DNA of 64,000 nucleotides from Gossypium raimondii (GCF_025698545.1 NC_068572.1:3472001-3536000), one strand, 5' to 3'; counted from the stretch's first letter, positions 1 to 11,994 are shown. The notes: generated by a model not told the origin, from the letters alone. Translations and numbers: made by a program.

Positions 1-949
1 GAGATTATTATTTTCAATTACGTGATTAACTTGTTTTAGTTCTATGTTGTCAAGGATGTTGATTTTAGAGTGAATCTTGGTTCTTATTATCGATCTTTGA
101 TTTATCGTTGTACAAGCACGAGTAAAGTTTAAATTTGGTAAGAAGCCTTTACATCTCAACCTTTTTTTTAATTGTAGTATGCTTACTTGTAATTTTTATT
201 TGACATAAATTTCATATTCTAATGGTATTTGATTTTCTACCTCTCTAGGTTATTATTTTTGTGTAAAAGAGATAATTGGTATTTGTGTGGTGTATGTATA
301 TATTGATAACTTATTTGTGTAGGATATTCTCTTTCTTATACCTAGAGTTTTTCATGAGATACTTAATTTCTTTGATATTTGAATTATGACCAGCTTTGGT
401 ATATATTGGTATATATTGAAATTATTAAGTGATTATTCGTGTGCTTTATTAATTAATAAAATCTTCTTTGGTTGATTTTATTGGTTTTTTTATTTTAAAG
501 AATTTATTGGGACGTTTAAAAGTTTGTTCTACTAGGATTATATTGTTGCATTCTCGGCGAATGCAAACATAAAAAACGAATCAAAGATATATAATCATGG
601 GCCAATAGAAGTGGAAACATAGTAATAAATAAGAGAACAATAAAAGTTCTCAATATAACCCTTCAAAGGGTAGATATAACTTATATTATGAATGGGATAT
701 AAAATATCATTAGTCACATATCATCATATGCTCAAATATTTTGTTTTTGTTAATATTCTTTGAGGGAGGGAAATTATTAAGTTTTAAAAGATATTCACTA
801 TGGTTGATTTCATATTAAGATTGTGAATGAGGAAAAATTATATTTGATATGAACCACTCTTACTATGAATATCTACCAGTTTTGATTTTGAAAAGGATAG
901 AAACATTCAATTATTGAATGCATGAAACTTATGCTTAAAGACTTGATTG
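1..949. other. AT-rich spacer, no gene seen
   Basis: No convincing gene, RNA or intact repeat is visible. The right part may be the eroded 5' portion of the copia fossil that is recognisable from about position 950, but I cannot place a 5' LTR. Confidence 0.4.
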
Positions 950-2506
950 ACTCTTAAATTAGTTGTGATTATCTCTATTGTATTCCTTTGTCATCAACCC
1001 CATGAAGGGTTGAAATTTGAATATTTGACTGTGAAGATCTACTTGAATTGTGGAATAATTTAAGAGAAAGATATGACCATCGGAATATGCCAATTTTATC
1101 AAAAGCTCGTTATAATAGGATGTACCTGAAGTTGCAATATTTTAAAACTGTGAATGAGTATAACTCTGAGATATTTATGATAAATTCTCAATTAAAATTA
1201 TATAAGAAAATATTATTGATGAGAACTTGTTAGAGAAAATTTATTAAACTTTTCATGCTTCAAATGTGCTCCTGCAGTAGCAATATCGTGAAAAAGGTTT
1301 TAAGAAATTTTGAATTAATATCATGTTTTACTTGTGGTTGAATAAAATAATGAGTTATTAAATGAAATGCCATAAAGCTCGTCATATTTAATTTGCTCCA
1401 TTCCCTGAAATGAATGTAGCAATACATAAAGACATAATCTTTAACATGGATGTAGTAAGTGGCTACATAATAATCGTAAAATGGATGGTCATAATAATTA
1501 TTCTAGCCACCAGAAGTGAAAAATGAAGATAAATAAGAGACGAACAAGAAAACCCCAAGAAAACCCTTTAAGGAGTAAAGATAACTTATGTTATCGATGT
1601 TGTATGAAAGGCCATTGGTTGGGTACCTATCATACGCCTAAACATTAAATATGAATTACATCCTTTTTGTGGATTGTGATACTAATTGTTGAAATTAATA
1701 CATACCCAAAGAATGATAGATAGATTGATTCCAAATATAAAAGTTCTCATAAAAGAAAATAATAAATCAAGATGATCATATAGTAGAGGCAGGTGCTCCT
1801 GAAAAGACTCAAGATGTAACTAATTATTAAAACTCTGGAATAGATTCAGGTACTTAAATATGGAAATGATGAAAATAAAGAGATCTTAATAAGTTACGTC
1901 AATACAAGGAAATATGGAACCCTGTGGTGAAAAAATTTGGTTTAGAAAACAATTTTTTTCACAATGAAAAAAATAAAATTATGAAAACCGAGCCGATTTA
2001 TGATATTTATAGTAATAAACTTTTTCCTGAAAAATATTTGTACTTAGTGCGAGATGGATTCTAGACATTCCTAGCTTTCAACCAAATGGCACTTAGGGTA
2101 CCAGATCCAACACCCTAAAATAGAAAAGTTTTCGACAACAATTTTGCATGAAATAATAATATTGAGATAATGAAAGAAAACAATGATACTGAATAAATTT
2201 GTCAAGAAAAATAGACATGGAATAGATTGGCCAAAATAGAAAGACACAATTCAAGTATAATTAAATTCGCGAAGTTTGCAGATCAGTAGTCCAAACATCT
2301 AATGGTATAAAGCTAAAGGAGTACAAATGAGTAAGTTTTGCGAAAACAAAATAAGAAAAATGAAATTTTTTACTAAGTCCTAGTATTGATTATGAAAAAT
2401 ACAATATTTTTTTGTAGTTGATACAATAACCTTTAGATATATTATTTGGTCTGACAGTTTATGAAATATTTGGCATGTGCCTTACGATTATTGTTATAAT
2501 CTTCAT

Positions 2507-2910
2507 TAGAGGTGATCATGGGTTGGGCTACCCGGCCCGGTCCGACAGCCCGCTTGAAAAATGGGAGGGTTCGGGTAAAAATATAGGCCTGAAATATGGG
2601 TTTGGGCAAAAAAACGAGGCCCATTTAGAAAACGAGTCGGGCCTTGGGTAAAACTTTTTTGGCCCGGGCCCGGCCCTACCCGAATTATATTTAAATATAT
2701 ATTATTTTTAATCAAATATACTTTTTAAAATTTAATATGCTATTTTCTTTTTAAAATATGCTATTTTGGTGTTGTAAAATTTAATATGGGTCGGGCCGAG
2801 CTCGGGATTAGTAATTCTTTTTCGGGCCAGGCCTGTGCCTAGAAAACGGGCCTAAAATCTTGTTTGGGCTCATCCCGGACCCAGCTCGGCCCGGCCCATG
2901 ATTACCTCTA
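2507..2910. mobile_element. Non-autonomous hAT-type element, GGCCC-rich (copy 1)
   Basis: This 404-bp element has terminal inverted repeats TAGAGGTGATCATGGG at the left and TAGAGGTAATCATGGG when the right end is read in reverse. It is flanked by an 8-bp target-site duplication, ATCTTCAT (2499-2506) and ATCTTTAT (2911-2918), one mismatch. The ends are full of GGCCCGG and GGCCGAG words and the centre is AT-rich. No transposase is encoded. An 8-bp duplication is the hallmark of hAT transposition. It sits inside the reverse transcriptase remnant of the copia fossil. Confidence 0.85.
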
Positions 2911-3078
2911 ATCTTTATATGAATAGCTATATAATGGAAGTTTATATTGAAATATTTGAAGAATTTAGAATGCTAAAAGCATATAGAAATTCTCAAGAAA
3001 TTATTCGATACATTTGAGTAAAATTAATAGGAATTAAAATGATTTGAACATATTTGGTAAATTTAACTTAGTGAATAG

Positions 3079-3638
3079 TAGAGGTGCTCATGGGCCGAGC
3101 CGGCCCAGGTGTGGGCCGGGCCCATAAAAAAATTTCGGCCCGGGTCCTAGGCCCGGGCCCGGCCTGAAATATGGGCCTAAGATTTTGCCCAGGCCTGGCC
3201 CGGGAAAAAATCATAAGCCCGGACCCGACCCGGCCCGGCCCATTTTTATTTTAAAAATTTTAAAAATATTTTAAAAATATTTTAAAATTAAAAAAATTAA
3301 AAAAAAGTATTTTAAAATTAAAAAAAATTAAAAAAAGTATTTTAAAATTAAAAAATTTTTAAAAAGTATTTTAAAAATATTTTAAAATTAAAAAAAATAA
3401 AAAAAAGTATGTAAAAAATATTTTAAAATTTTAAAAATATATATATATTTATTATATCGGTCGGGTCGGGGTCAGGTGGCCTGGGCCAAAAAGTGGTGCC
3501 GAGGTCTGCCCGCTTTTCTAAACGGCCTCATTTTTTGCCCAAACCCATATTTCGGCCTATATTTTACCCAAACCCTCCCATATTTGGGCGGGCCGTCAGT
3601 GAGGCTGAGCCGAGCCCGCCTACCTATGAGCACCTCTA
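3079..3638. mobile_element. Non-autonomous hAT-type element, GGCCC-rich (copy 2)
   Basis: This 560-bp element has inverted ends TAGAGGTGCTCATGGGC and, at the right, TGAGCACCTCTA. The flanking 8-bp duplication is perfect: GTGAATAG at 3071-3078 and 3639-3646. The middle (about 3240-3450) is a degenerate repeat of TATTTTAAAATTAAAAA words. No coding capacity. The perfect duplication suggests a later insertion than copy 1. Confidence 0.9.
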
Positions 3639-4435
3639 GTGAATAGTAGTTGAAGAATGATTAAAAAATAATCCAAAATACCTATTTGTATTTTATAGAA
3701 GGAGCATGATCAATGTTTATTATGATTATTGTTGAAATAATTGAAGAGATCAAATTATATTTTCCCAAAATTGTTCCTCACCCATGACTTTAAAATGAAT
3801 GGTGATTAAATGATTAACAAATGCGTTCAAGTGATTATTTGAGAAGTCGATATTCAAGATTGAATATGTAGAATTTTAGATATTATGTGATGTTTTTATG
3901 AGGAGAGTAAATACATGTTATACTATTTTCCTCTTAACCAATATTTTGTCTCACTGGGTTTTCCGATAATGTTTTTAATGAGACAACATGTTATGTGTAT
4001 TGTAAATATTTGTACTTTTCACTAAAATTTTTTTCTCATGTGGTTTTTATCTTAGTAAGGTTTTAACGAAACACATTATCTACTAATGATCAAGATAAAT
4101 TTAATGTACTTTAGAAATCTAATATTCATGAGAAGTTAAATTTTATTTCATTTATATTTCTTGTGCCTATAAATATAGACTTTGGAAAAGTACTTTACAC
4201 ATCTTTATTGATAAATAAAATACGAACTCCTCTTTTACTCTTATATTTCTTATTACTTTTCTTGCTTCTTTATTTATTTCAAAAATATTAATATTTGGTT
4301 AATAAGAATTATTATTGTAAACCCATTATTATTTTTATAATAATATTTATATATCTTAAATAATAATTTAGACCATGTTAACATATTTTTATCATGTCAA
4401 GTCAGAAAAGTAAAACCAGTTCAACAAAATATTAA

Positions 4436-5039
4436 GGCTTAATTTTCTTTTTCCTAATTTAGTACTTCAATTTGGTATTTTTCTCAATTTAATATCTAAT
4501 TTCTTTTTCAATTTGATATTTAAATTTGTTAAATGTTATACAAATTACCTCAAAATACTAATAACATTAGTTTATTTTATAAGGGTCAAATATATCTAAT
4601 GTATGAACAAACATGTTGCATGTGACATGAAATTTAATGATAGGAATGATAATATTTATTTGAAGTTTCCTTTGTTTCGTAGACAACATGCTCAAAATTT
4701 ACTTAACAAAGGCATATTGAAGAATAAAACAAAAATTTTAAAAATTCAAAATAAAATATTTATGTTATATTAAAAATTAAAATAAATTAGACTAAAAGTA
4801 AAGGAGCATTTGAAATTTAGAAAGAAATTTCATGTCATTTATCATTGGTCATACACTGATTATTTTTCTACCTCATAAAAGAATAACATTGTTTGTATTT
4901 TGGGGTACATTTATATACATTTGACAAGTTTAGGCACCAAATTGAACAAAAAAAAAGGTGATAAATTAGGTAAAATCAGCAAATGTAGGTACTAAATTGG
5001 ACAAAAAAAAAGTTCAGATACCAAATATTATATTAAGTC
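4436..5039. mobile_element. Mutator-like foldback element
   Basis: This 604-bp non-coding element has inverted arms. The left begins GGCTTAATTTTC; the right, read in reverse, begins GACTTAATATAA. Both arms carry repeated 'AATTTGGTA' and 'TTTAGTACT' words. It is flanked by a perfect 9-bp duplication AAATATTAA (4427-4435 and 5040-5048), the size typical of Mutator-like elements. Confidence 0.75.
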
Positions 5040-5198
5040 AAATATTAAATATAAATGTTACTTTCTATCTTTTACCTAGAGGAGAGCATGCGATTTTTTC
5101 AATCATTTTTTATTAAATTGATTTAACCGATCATAATCTACAAAAATTGACCCAGGCGAATTAAAGCTCAAAAATCGATATAATCGAATCAACTTTAA

Positions 5199-5349
5199 GG
5201 GTGGGTTTGGATGAGCGATTGGGTGCGGTGCGGTGCGTTTAGTTTACTTTTTTGTCTCACATTACAGTATTGCTACAATATCTAATCTCACCACCACCGT
5301 TGTTTTTACATTAACCGCAGGTAAACACATCGCCCATCCAAACTCACCC
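5199..5349. mobile_element. 151-bp Harbinger/Tourist-like MITE (copy 1)
   Basis: Terminal inverted repeats GGGTGGGTTTGGATG and (reverse of right end) GGGTGAGTTTGGATG, with a 3-bp TAA duplication on each side (5196-5198, 5350-5352). A tandem GCGGTGCGGTGCG word follows the left end and CCGCAGGTAAAC lies near the right end. A second copy lies at 59341-59478. TAA/TWA duplications point to the PIF/Harbinger group. It is itself inserted in AT-rich sequence with eroded inverted repeats. Confidence 0.85.
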
Positions 5350-5352
5350 TAA

Positions 5353-5945
5353 GTTGGTTGGTTGGTTTGGTCAAATAACCAACTTTAGACATTGGACTTA
5401 AATAACTTATATTTATTTTATAAATTTTAAATATATTTTAAATAATTTAAAAAAATATTAAATTAAATTAATTTTTTTGGTCGAGTCAATTTAAAAACTA
5501 AAAAATCGATAACTAACGGAAATAATTAAAAAAAAAGCACTCATAGCAAAAAAAAAAAAAAATCCAATTGGAATGATTTCATAAGTTTTTGGGTTTTAAT
5601 CGAAAAGTGCCCTCCTATTCTCACCTAAATTTTGTAAAAGGAAAGGAAAAATAAATATTACTAAAAACCAAATTATGATTCAAAATTTGAAGATTCGGAG
5701 GTATACAAATATATTAAGTTCGAAAAGTACATTTAAACAAAAATTTAGGATTGTCTAAAAAGATAGATAGATTCAAAGCCTCAATTATATTCCCTTCCAA
5801 AAAGCATTAATTTAGCTAATTAGTAAAAAAAATTTTGTTAATCAAATTATTATTACTTTTCATAAGAAAAACATAAAAATACAATATATATATATATATA
5901 TATTTTAAAGGAAAACAAAATGGAAGGCAAGAGGATTTTTTTTCA
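5353..5945. other. AT-rich spacer
   Basis: No gene seen. Contains poly-A and TA runs and short inverted words such as GGTTGGTTTGG and AATAACCAACT that look like eroded repeat ends; no clear duplication was found. Confidence 0.4.
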
Positions 5946-5954
5946 TTTATTTTA

Positions 5955-6360
5955 GGGTAAACTATAAAAATAGTCATTTTTATTTGCCTCAAATTATATT
6001 TTAGTCACTTATGTTTGAAATGTTACGTTATCGTTTTGTTATGAAGGGATAACTCTACCGTTAAACTCTATTATCTCCCTAATGACAATCCTACGTGGCA
6101 GTCCAAATGGGTTTTAAATGCCAACTTGGATGCTCAGTTGTTAGGATGAAAATATATTTTTAATTAAATAAATTTAATTTAGACTGCCATGTAGAACATC
6201 CAAATTAACATTTAAAACCCATTTGGACTGCCACGTAAGACTGTCGTTAGGGAGGTAATGAAGTTTAACGATAGAGTGACTACTTCGTAACAAAACGATA
6301 ATGTAAGTGATTAAAATATAATCGGAGACAAACAAAAGTGACTATTTTTTATATTTACCC
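5955..6360. mobile_element. Mutator-like MITE with long inverted repeats
   Basis: This 406-bp palindromic element is flanked by a perfect 9-bp duplication TTTATTTTA (5946-5954 and 6361-6369). The left end GGGTAAACTATAAAAATAG matches the right end in reverse, GGGTAAATATAAAAAATAG, and the arms continue for more than 150 bp (TAGTCACTT, AAAACGATAA, CCCATTTGGACTGCCACG). It is non-coding. It ends about 630 bp upstream of the GAE start codon. Confidence 0.9.
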
Positions 6361-6369
6361 TTTATTTTA

Positions 6370-6987
6370 AGGGAAAAAACCCTCTTACAGTAAATATGAA
6401 TATCTTAATCATTCCAGACCATCAACAACTAATCCCCAAGCTGAATAACAGCCCAAATTTAAGGGTTTACCATTCAAAAATATCATTAATCCTTAAATAA
6501 ATAGTAAAATCCCTAATTTTCCCCCAACCAAACAAATTGGCCCCAAAACAAAAATACAACAATCAAATTATAGAAAAAAGAAGAAGAAGAAAAAACTAAT
6601 TTGGTTTCACCATTTTTCTTACTGTTTTCTCTCTTTTTCTTTGTTTCTTTCCTTCGTTTTCTCAGTTGAGAAAACGAAAAAAACAAAAAAAAGAAAATTT
6701 TAAAACATCGTATGGAGTTTATTTACCAAATCAAAACAACCCCATTTCTTTAAAACCAGTTGAATTTTCACTTTATTGGTATCCCATGAATAATCCAAGC
6801 AATATCAAATCTTGAAAATCGCCATTGAAGCTCAAGAAATTTTAAAAAAATTCCTTTTTTTGATCGGAATATGGAAAAGAAGTAGCAAGAAAAAGAGTAT
6901 ACCTTTCCGCCGCCGTCACGCCGCCGTTAATCTTTGCTACCCATTTTCTTTAAAAACCCTAAATTCAAGCTCGTGAGAAAAGAAATT
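6370..6987 (+). other. Upstream region and probable 5' UTR of GAE
   Basis: Pyrimidine-rich stretch at about 6600-6660 (repeated TTTCT words), typical of plant 5' leaders, then the leader up to the ATG at 6988. I cannot fix the transcription start. Confidence 0.45.
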
Positions 6988-8295
6988 ATGTCTCATCTCG
7001 ACGACATTCCATCAACACCGGGGAAATTCAAGATGGAAAAATCACCTTTCATTCACAGTAGAATGAGGTGGCACTGGCAATCTTCACTTGCGAAGCTCAC
7101 TTTTTGGTCAATTGTTTTCTTCTGTTTGATTTTGATCTTCTTTTTTCGATCCCCATCTTCAAATCCCCTCCTTCAAGATCCATATCGCCGTTCTCTCCGT
7201 ACTTACAATTGGGGCGGACCCGCATGGGAAAAACGGGTCCGTTCTTCCGCCCGAGTCCGTTCCCGTAACGGTTTCTCCGTTTTAGTCACCGGAGCGGCCG
7301 GTTTCGTTGGAACCCACGTTTCATCCGCTTTGAAAAAACGCGGCGACGGCGTCCTAGGGCTCGACAATTTCAACGATTATTACGACCCGTCATTGAAAAG
7401 AGCTCGCCAAGAACTCCTTGAACGCAGTGGGGTTTTCATTGTAGAAGGCGACATCAACGATTCAGCCCTTTTAATGAAGCTTTTTGAGGTCGTCGCCTTC
7501 ACCCATGTTATGCATTTAGCTGCTCAAGCTGGTGTAAGGTATGCGATGGAGAACCCTGGTTCTTATGTGCATAGTAACATAGCCGGTTTTGTTAATTTAC
7601 TTGAAGTATGCAAATCTGCTAATCCACAACCTGCAATTGTATGGGCTTCATCAAGTTCAGTCTATGGTCTCAATAATAAAGTCCCATTTTCAGAAAAAGA
7701 TAGAACTGATCAACCTGCTAGTTTATATGCTGCTACTAAGAAAGCTGGTGAAGAGATTGCACATACTTATAATCATATATATGGATTGTCATTAACCGGT
7801 TTGAGGTTTTTCACGGTTTACGGACCGTGGGGAAGGCCGGATATGGCGTATTTCTTCTTCACTAGGGATATTTTGAAAAGGAAACCGATACCGATATTCG
7901 AGGCTGCTAACCACGGTACGGTAGCTCGGGATTTTACCTACATTGATGACATTGTGAAAGGTTGTTTAGCTGCTTTGGATACTGCTGAGAAGAGTACCGG
8001 TACCGGTGGGAAGAAGAAAGGTCCGGCTCAATTGAGAGTGTATAATTTAGGGAATACTTCGCCCGTGCCGGTTTCCACTCTCGTGAGCATCTTGGAGAGA
8101 CTTTTGAAGGTTAAGGTGAAGAGGAACATTATGAAGTTACCACGGAACGGGGACGTTCAATTTACGCATGCCAATGTTAGTTTGGCTCAAAGGGAGCTCG
8201 GATATAAGCCTACAACCGATTTGCAGACCGGATTGAAGAAATTCGTGAAGTGGTATACCAGTTTCTATTCCGGTGGGAAGAAAGCTGCCGGATAA
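6988..8295 (+). CDS. GAE: UDP-glucuronate 4-epimerase (GAE family)
   Basis: This intronless gene encodes 435 aa. The enzyme converts UDP-glucuronate to UDP-galacturonate, the precursor of pectin, in the Golgi. Visible features: a short cytosolic N-terminus, one membrane anchor at about residues 37-53 (type II protein), then a conserved RRSLRTYNWGGPAWEKRVR stretch. An extended short-chain dehydrogenase fold follows, with the NAD-binding glycine motif TGAAGFVG (101-108), SSSSVYG (221-227) and the catalytic YAATK (Tyr247, Lys251). Length and the intronless structure match the plant GAE family. The start is the ATG at 6988 (MSHLDDIPSTPGKF); the frame stays open upstream but has no earlier ATG. 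It resembles the subclade starting MSHLDDIPSTPGKF; which numbered paralogue it is cannot be settled here. No disruption is seen. Confidence 0.96.
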   Translation: MSHLDDIPSTPGKFKMEKSPFIHSRMRWHWQSSLAKLTFWSIVFFCLILIFFFRSPSSNPLLQDPYRRSLRTYNWGGPAWEKRVRSSARVRSRNGFSVLVTGAAGFVGTHVSSALKKRGDGVLGLDNFNDYYDPSLKRARQELLERSGVFIVEGDINDSALLMKLFEVVAFTHVMHLAAQAGVRYAMENPGSYVHSNIAGFVNLLEVCKSANPQPAIVWASSSSVYGLNNKVPFSEKDRTDQPASLYAATKKAGEEIAHTYNHIYGLSLTGLRFFTVYGPWGRPDMAYFFFTRDILKRKPIPIFEAANHGTVARDFTYIDDIVKGCLAALDTAEKSTGTGGKKKGPAQLRVYNLGNTSPVPVSTLVSILERLLKVKVKRNIMKLPRNGDVQFTHANVSLAQRELGYKPTTDLQTGLKKFVKWYTSFYSGGKKAAG

Positions 8296-8704
8296 TCCAA
8301 TCGGCGGCATCACGGTAGGATGATATGATCCTCTCTGAATCATTTTTATAAAATTGCTTTATAACATCTCTGTTTGCTTTGAGATTATGGTTTGTTCCAC
8401 ATTTATCTTATATAAGGTGATATTTTTTGGTCACTGGGAAATTGGCAGATGCTGTATCAAAACAACACTTGAACAATCTCTTTTTTCTTTTCTTTTTTTT
8501 ATAATTATTATATATATTTTTAATTTTTAATTTTTAACATGGAATGAAATTGTTGTAGTTTTGGCCCTTTTCAGAAATTATATGAATATGCTGATCTCAT
8601 TGTTGTATGAAATTCCAATAAAATAGCACATTAATTCTATGTTGTTGCTTTTCCTTTGTGGATAATTTGGTTCACATTTTGAAATCACTCTGCACTGATA
8701 ATAA
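8296..8704 (+). other. 3' flank of GAE
   Basis: Probable 3' UTR; an AATAAA polyadenylation word lies near 8617-8622 after a T-rich stretch. No other gene is visible. Confidence 0.45.
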
Positions 8705-9656
8705 AAACTATACCCCTACCTAGACTCTTTTTTTCAATTTGGTACTTAAAAGTACATTCAAATTCTCAATTTGGTACCTAAAATATACTTTCTTTATATA
8801 TTTTCAGTCCCTTTTTTGATAGATGTTAAATATTTCCTTTTATTAAATGAATATACACATTAAAAATATAAAAATAGAAATAAATATATAAAAATCAGAA
8901 ATATATATAATCTAGAAATAAATTTATAAAAATAAAATTACAAAAAATATTATAATTGAAAAGAAATTAGTTGAAATTAATAATATTATTACAAAAATGT
9001 AAAAGTTGGTAAAATTATAAAAGAAATTTTAAATAAAGGTTTAAAATATTTTTTATAAGATTCGAAATATATAATTATAAAATTCTAAAAAGTATTTAAA
9101 TTTCAAGTAATTTGCAATAATATTTTATATTTTTATATATTATTTTATTTTAAAATTTAGAATTATATATTTAGAATTTTATAAAAAATTGTTTTTAAAC
9201 TTTTTAAAAATATATATATTATATATGATTTTTTTACATTTTTAATCAATGTAATATATATAATACTAGAAAATAAAAAAGGACTGTTCTAATTGTGTCA
9301 TGTGGTTGCTCAACCTTGGTCAACTCTCGCTCAACGACCGGTCAACAATCGGCCAAAGACAAGTTTTTTTAAATTATTTAAATATTTAATATTATAACTT
9401 TTTTATTTTTAATATAAATTTAATATATTTATTTTAAATAAACATAATTGTCATGTGACATTTTTTCATTGGCTAAAACATATCATGTGGCACTGTTTCA
9501 TTGGCCAAAGTTGCCTAACAGAATTTTTTAACGCCCATTACAAATGGACTAAAAACAGAGGAAATTGATACTTTAGGTACCAAGTTAGGACAAAAAAAAT
9601 TTCTATATGAAATATAGTTTAAAATATACTTCAAAGGCTAAATTGTGAATTAAGCC
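8705..9656. repeat. Degenerate foldback element, same style as 4436-5039
   Basis: The left flank carries CAATTTGGTACCTAAAATAT and the right flank, read in reverse, carries CTTGGTACCTAAAGTAT and ends GGCTTAATTCACAATTTAG. Near-matching 9-bp flanks TGATAATAA (8696-8704) and TAATAATAA (9657-9665) are possible but weak. The centre is extremely AT-rich. Boundaries are uncertain. Confidence 0.4.
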
Positions 9657-10197
9657 TAATAATAATAACAATAATAAAGTTTGTTCTATATTGTATTCTA
9701 GTTATATAGTTCAAATATGTTTAAAATATGTTTTAATGGCTAATTTAGCAATGTTTTTGAAAAATACTATGGAAAATATTTTTGAGAAGTACTCTTGAAA
9801 AGTTAAAATTTAAGTGTTTAGCATTCTTGTCAAAAATTGTTTTTATTATCAAGTAACAAATATACATTTAAATAATGTTCAAATTAATTAATATTATTAT
9901 ATTTTAGTAAGAATATAAAAAATATTATATCTGTCAATTAATATTTTAATATATGAAATATAAATTTAAAATATTTTTAAATAATAAATAATATTTATTT
10001 ATAAAATTTAATTAGAATATATAAACTATATTAAAATATATCTCTTAGTTATACTTCATAATTTATTTCTTTTTTCTGAATCAAGTGATGGTACAACATT
10101 TTCACTTGTGAAAAGTATTTATAAAAAAGTAAAATATTGAAAAGAAAACTAAAATAAAATGAATATTAAAACCTATTTAGTTGTGAAAGACCTTTTT
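9657..10197. other. AT-rich spacer
   Basis: No gene or clear repeat boundary seen between the foldback element and the decayed polygalacturonase. Confidence 0.4.
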
Positions 10198-11994
10198 TTA
10201 GTGTATGTCTTTCATGCGAATATTTTTGCATGGAACTGACTTACTGCATGAAAGTTCCACCGCAATTTCACCGTTTATTGTCCCTCTTAAATCATTGTAC
10301 AAGATATTGCTAATTTTCACAGTTGTACTATGTAAAATTAAAAAACAAAATGCAAAAATATCATTACAATATATATATGTTAAATTGAATATTCAATTGA
10401 ATTCATGAAGAGACTAAAATGAAACTTACATAATTCTTGCAATGTTGATGGGGAGGACAAGTGTATTGATCAATAATAATAGGTCTAATTACTTCACTAA
10501 ACGATATATGTTCAAATCTTATATATCTTGCATATCCATGTCCTCCCTGCACACATAGCATGATAATTAGTTAAATATGATGTAAAAGAAATAATCATAA
10601 AATACATTTAATGAAAATTTTAATTACTTGCCATGTCTTTATTCTAAGACCATTCTCTGTAGTACAAAAGTTAGCTCTCTCAACTGTCTCCCTCCTTCCA
10701 TTTTCACCAAGACTTCCAATACTAAAAGTGAAAAATAAAAACTAGAGAAGTAAAAAACAAAATTTTTAAATCAAAATATCTAATTCTATAAGAGTGAAAA
10801 ACAAAATGTGAATTTTTTTCATAAAAATAATAATAATAAAAATACCTAATTCCATGACCTGGACCACAAAGAATCCGATTAATGTTAATATATTTTGACC
10901 CATCTCCAATTCCTATACAATCATCACCTTGAAAAGAAAAGAAGAGAAAATGTCAAACCCAATACTTGTCTACATATATTATGTTATGAAAATAAATACT
11001 TATTTTTTATATACCAGTCTTAATGGTTGAGGAGGATATGGTGACATTGGTGGAATGTTGGATACGAATGCCATCAGTGTTGGGGCTATCTTCTGGAGCT
11101 TTGATGTTGAGATTAGAGGCATGAACGGATGAAGATCTTTCAATTGAAATATGCCATTTTCGACTGTCAACGGAAGTTAAGCCACTAATATGCACATTCT
11201 TAGAGTCTAAGATGGCAAAACCCTAAGCAAAACAAACAATAAAAAGGTAAATAAAATTGGAGACTAAATGAAAAATCTCCTATTTTTGGATGAGCAAAGC
11301 TGTCATGTCAACATAGAAAAATTGATAAATATAATTAGAAATTATATAAAATTGTGTTGAAGCAAATATTAAGAAGCTGCAAAAATCCAAAATAATAGTA
11401 TACCACATTATTATGCATGCAACCCATTTGCCACCATTTTTGTCCTTGGCCATGGAGGCTTCCGATTCCTTGAACGATGAGGCCATCAAAATGTTGAAAG
11501 GTTATCCAATTGTTACAGTTTGTATCATTGCATTTCCATGAAGATGGATCAGTTGGGGCAATGAGTATACCATCAATCTGAACAACCCAACCCAAAAATT
11601 TTGTAAATAATATTATTAATAGAATTAAAGAAAGATGAAAATAATAATTATTATTACCTGAAAAGTAATATTTTTTTGGTCGACATTCACCATTAAAAGT
11701 CAAGGGTTGCAACAAAAACTTTTGTCCATAAGGAACACGAAATACCCCTGAAGAGATATGCGAACTACAGACAATATTCCATGCATTCTTGAAGGCCTAA
11801 AGTAGTTATATAAATAAACAATCAAAATATCGTAAACTTCTCAACTATAGCATTTAAGCAGAAAATAAACCTCTGTATCATCACTCTCTCCATCTCCAAT
11901 GCCTCCTGCAAAGTTGACGTCATAAACAAATGGTTCCATGGATTGAACGAATAAAAGAAATAGAAAACAACATTTTTAAACCCATATTACTCAT
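10198..11994 (-). pseudogene. Decayed GH28 polygalacturonase
   Basis: Exon-like blocks on the minus strand: 11871-11939, 11658-11796, 11407-11577, 11015-11222, 10846-10927, 10628-10721, 10430-10546 and 10198-10327, most with good GT-AG borders. Translation shows the four GH28 signatures: NTDGIRI, GDDCIGIGDG, GPGHG and LRIKTW, so the ancestor hydrolysed pectin in the cell wall. Signs of decay: the A7 run at 11671-11677 shifts the frame just before an exon end (a six-A run would keep it). The leader resembling a signal peptide (ATG at 11994) is out of frame with MEPFVYDV (ATG at 11939). The last junction (10430 to 10327) does not keep phase, and the frame stops after MKDIH, losing the usual C-terminal tail. 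Either a pseudogene or a gene with unusual splicing; sequencing error at the homopolymer could explain only one of these faults. Confidence 0.75.

Larger units (their letters stand above)
950..4330 (+). mobile_element. Broken Ty1/copia retrotransposon fossil
   Basis: Heavily broken copy with many interruptions in all frames. Around 1000-1330 the translated sequence resembles the plant copia gag (UBN2) region, for example WNNLRERYDH. Around 1880-2300 there are remnants of the linker and start of the reverse transcriptase region, and around 2911-3010 remnants of the RT stretch that normally reads YLYGSLD. From about 3905 the sequence matches the 3' LTR style of plant copia elements (ACATGTTATACT, CACTGGGTTTTCC). 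Two hAT-type elements (2507-2910 and 3079-3638) are inserted in it and are therefore younger. The copy is old; the age cannot be measured because no paired LTR is seen. Confidence 0.7.

Noticed and set aside
1048-1233. A 61-residue open frame starting WNNLRERYDH
   Set aside because: It is a piece of the broken copia gag region, not a gene.
2442-2715. Overlapping minus-strand frames rich in Gly, Pro and Arg
   Set aside because: They come from the GGCCC-rich hAT-type element and have no protein similarity.
6934-6987. 18-residue N-terminal extension of GAE
   Set aside because: It starts at TTG, not ATG; the family start MSHLDD is at 6988.
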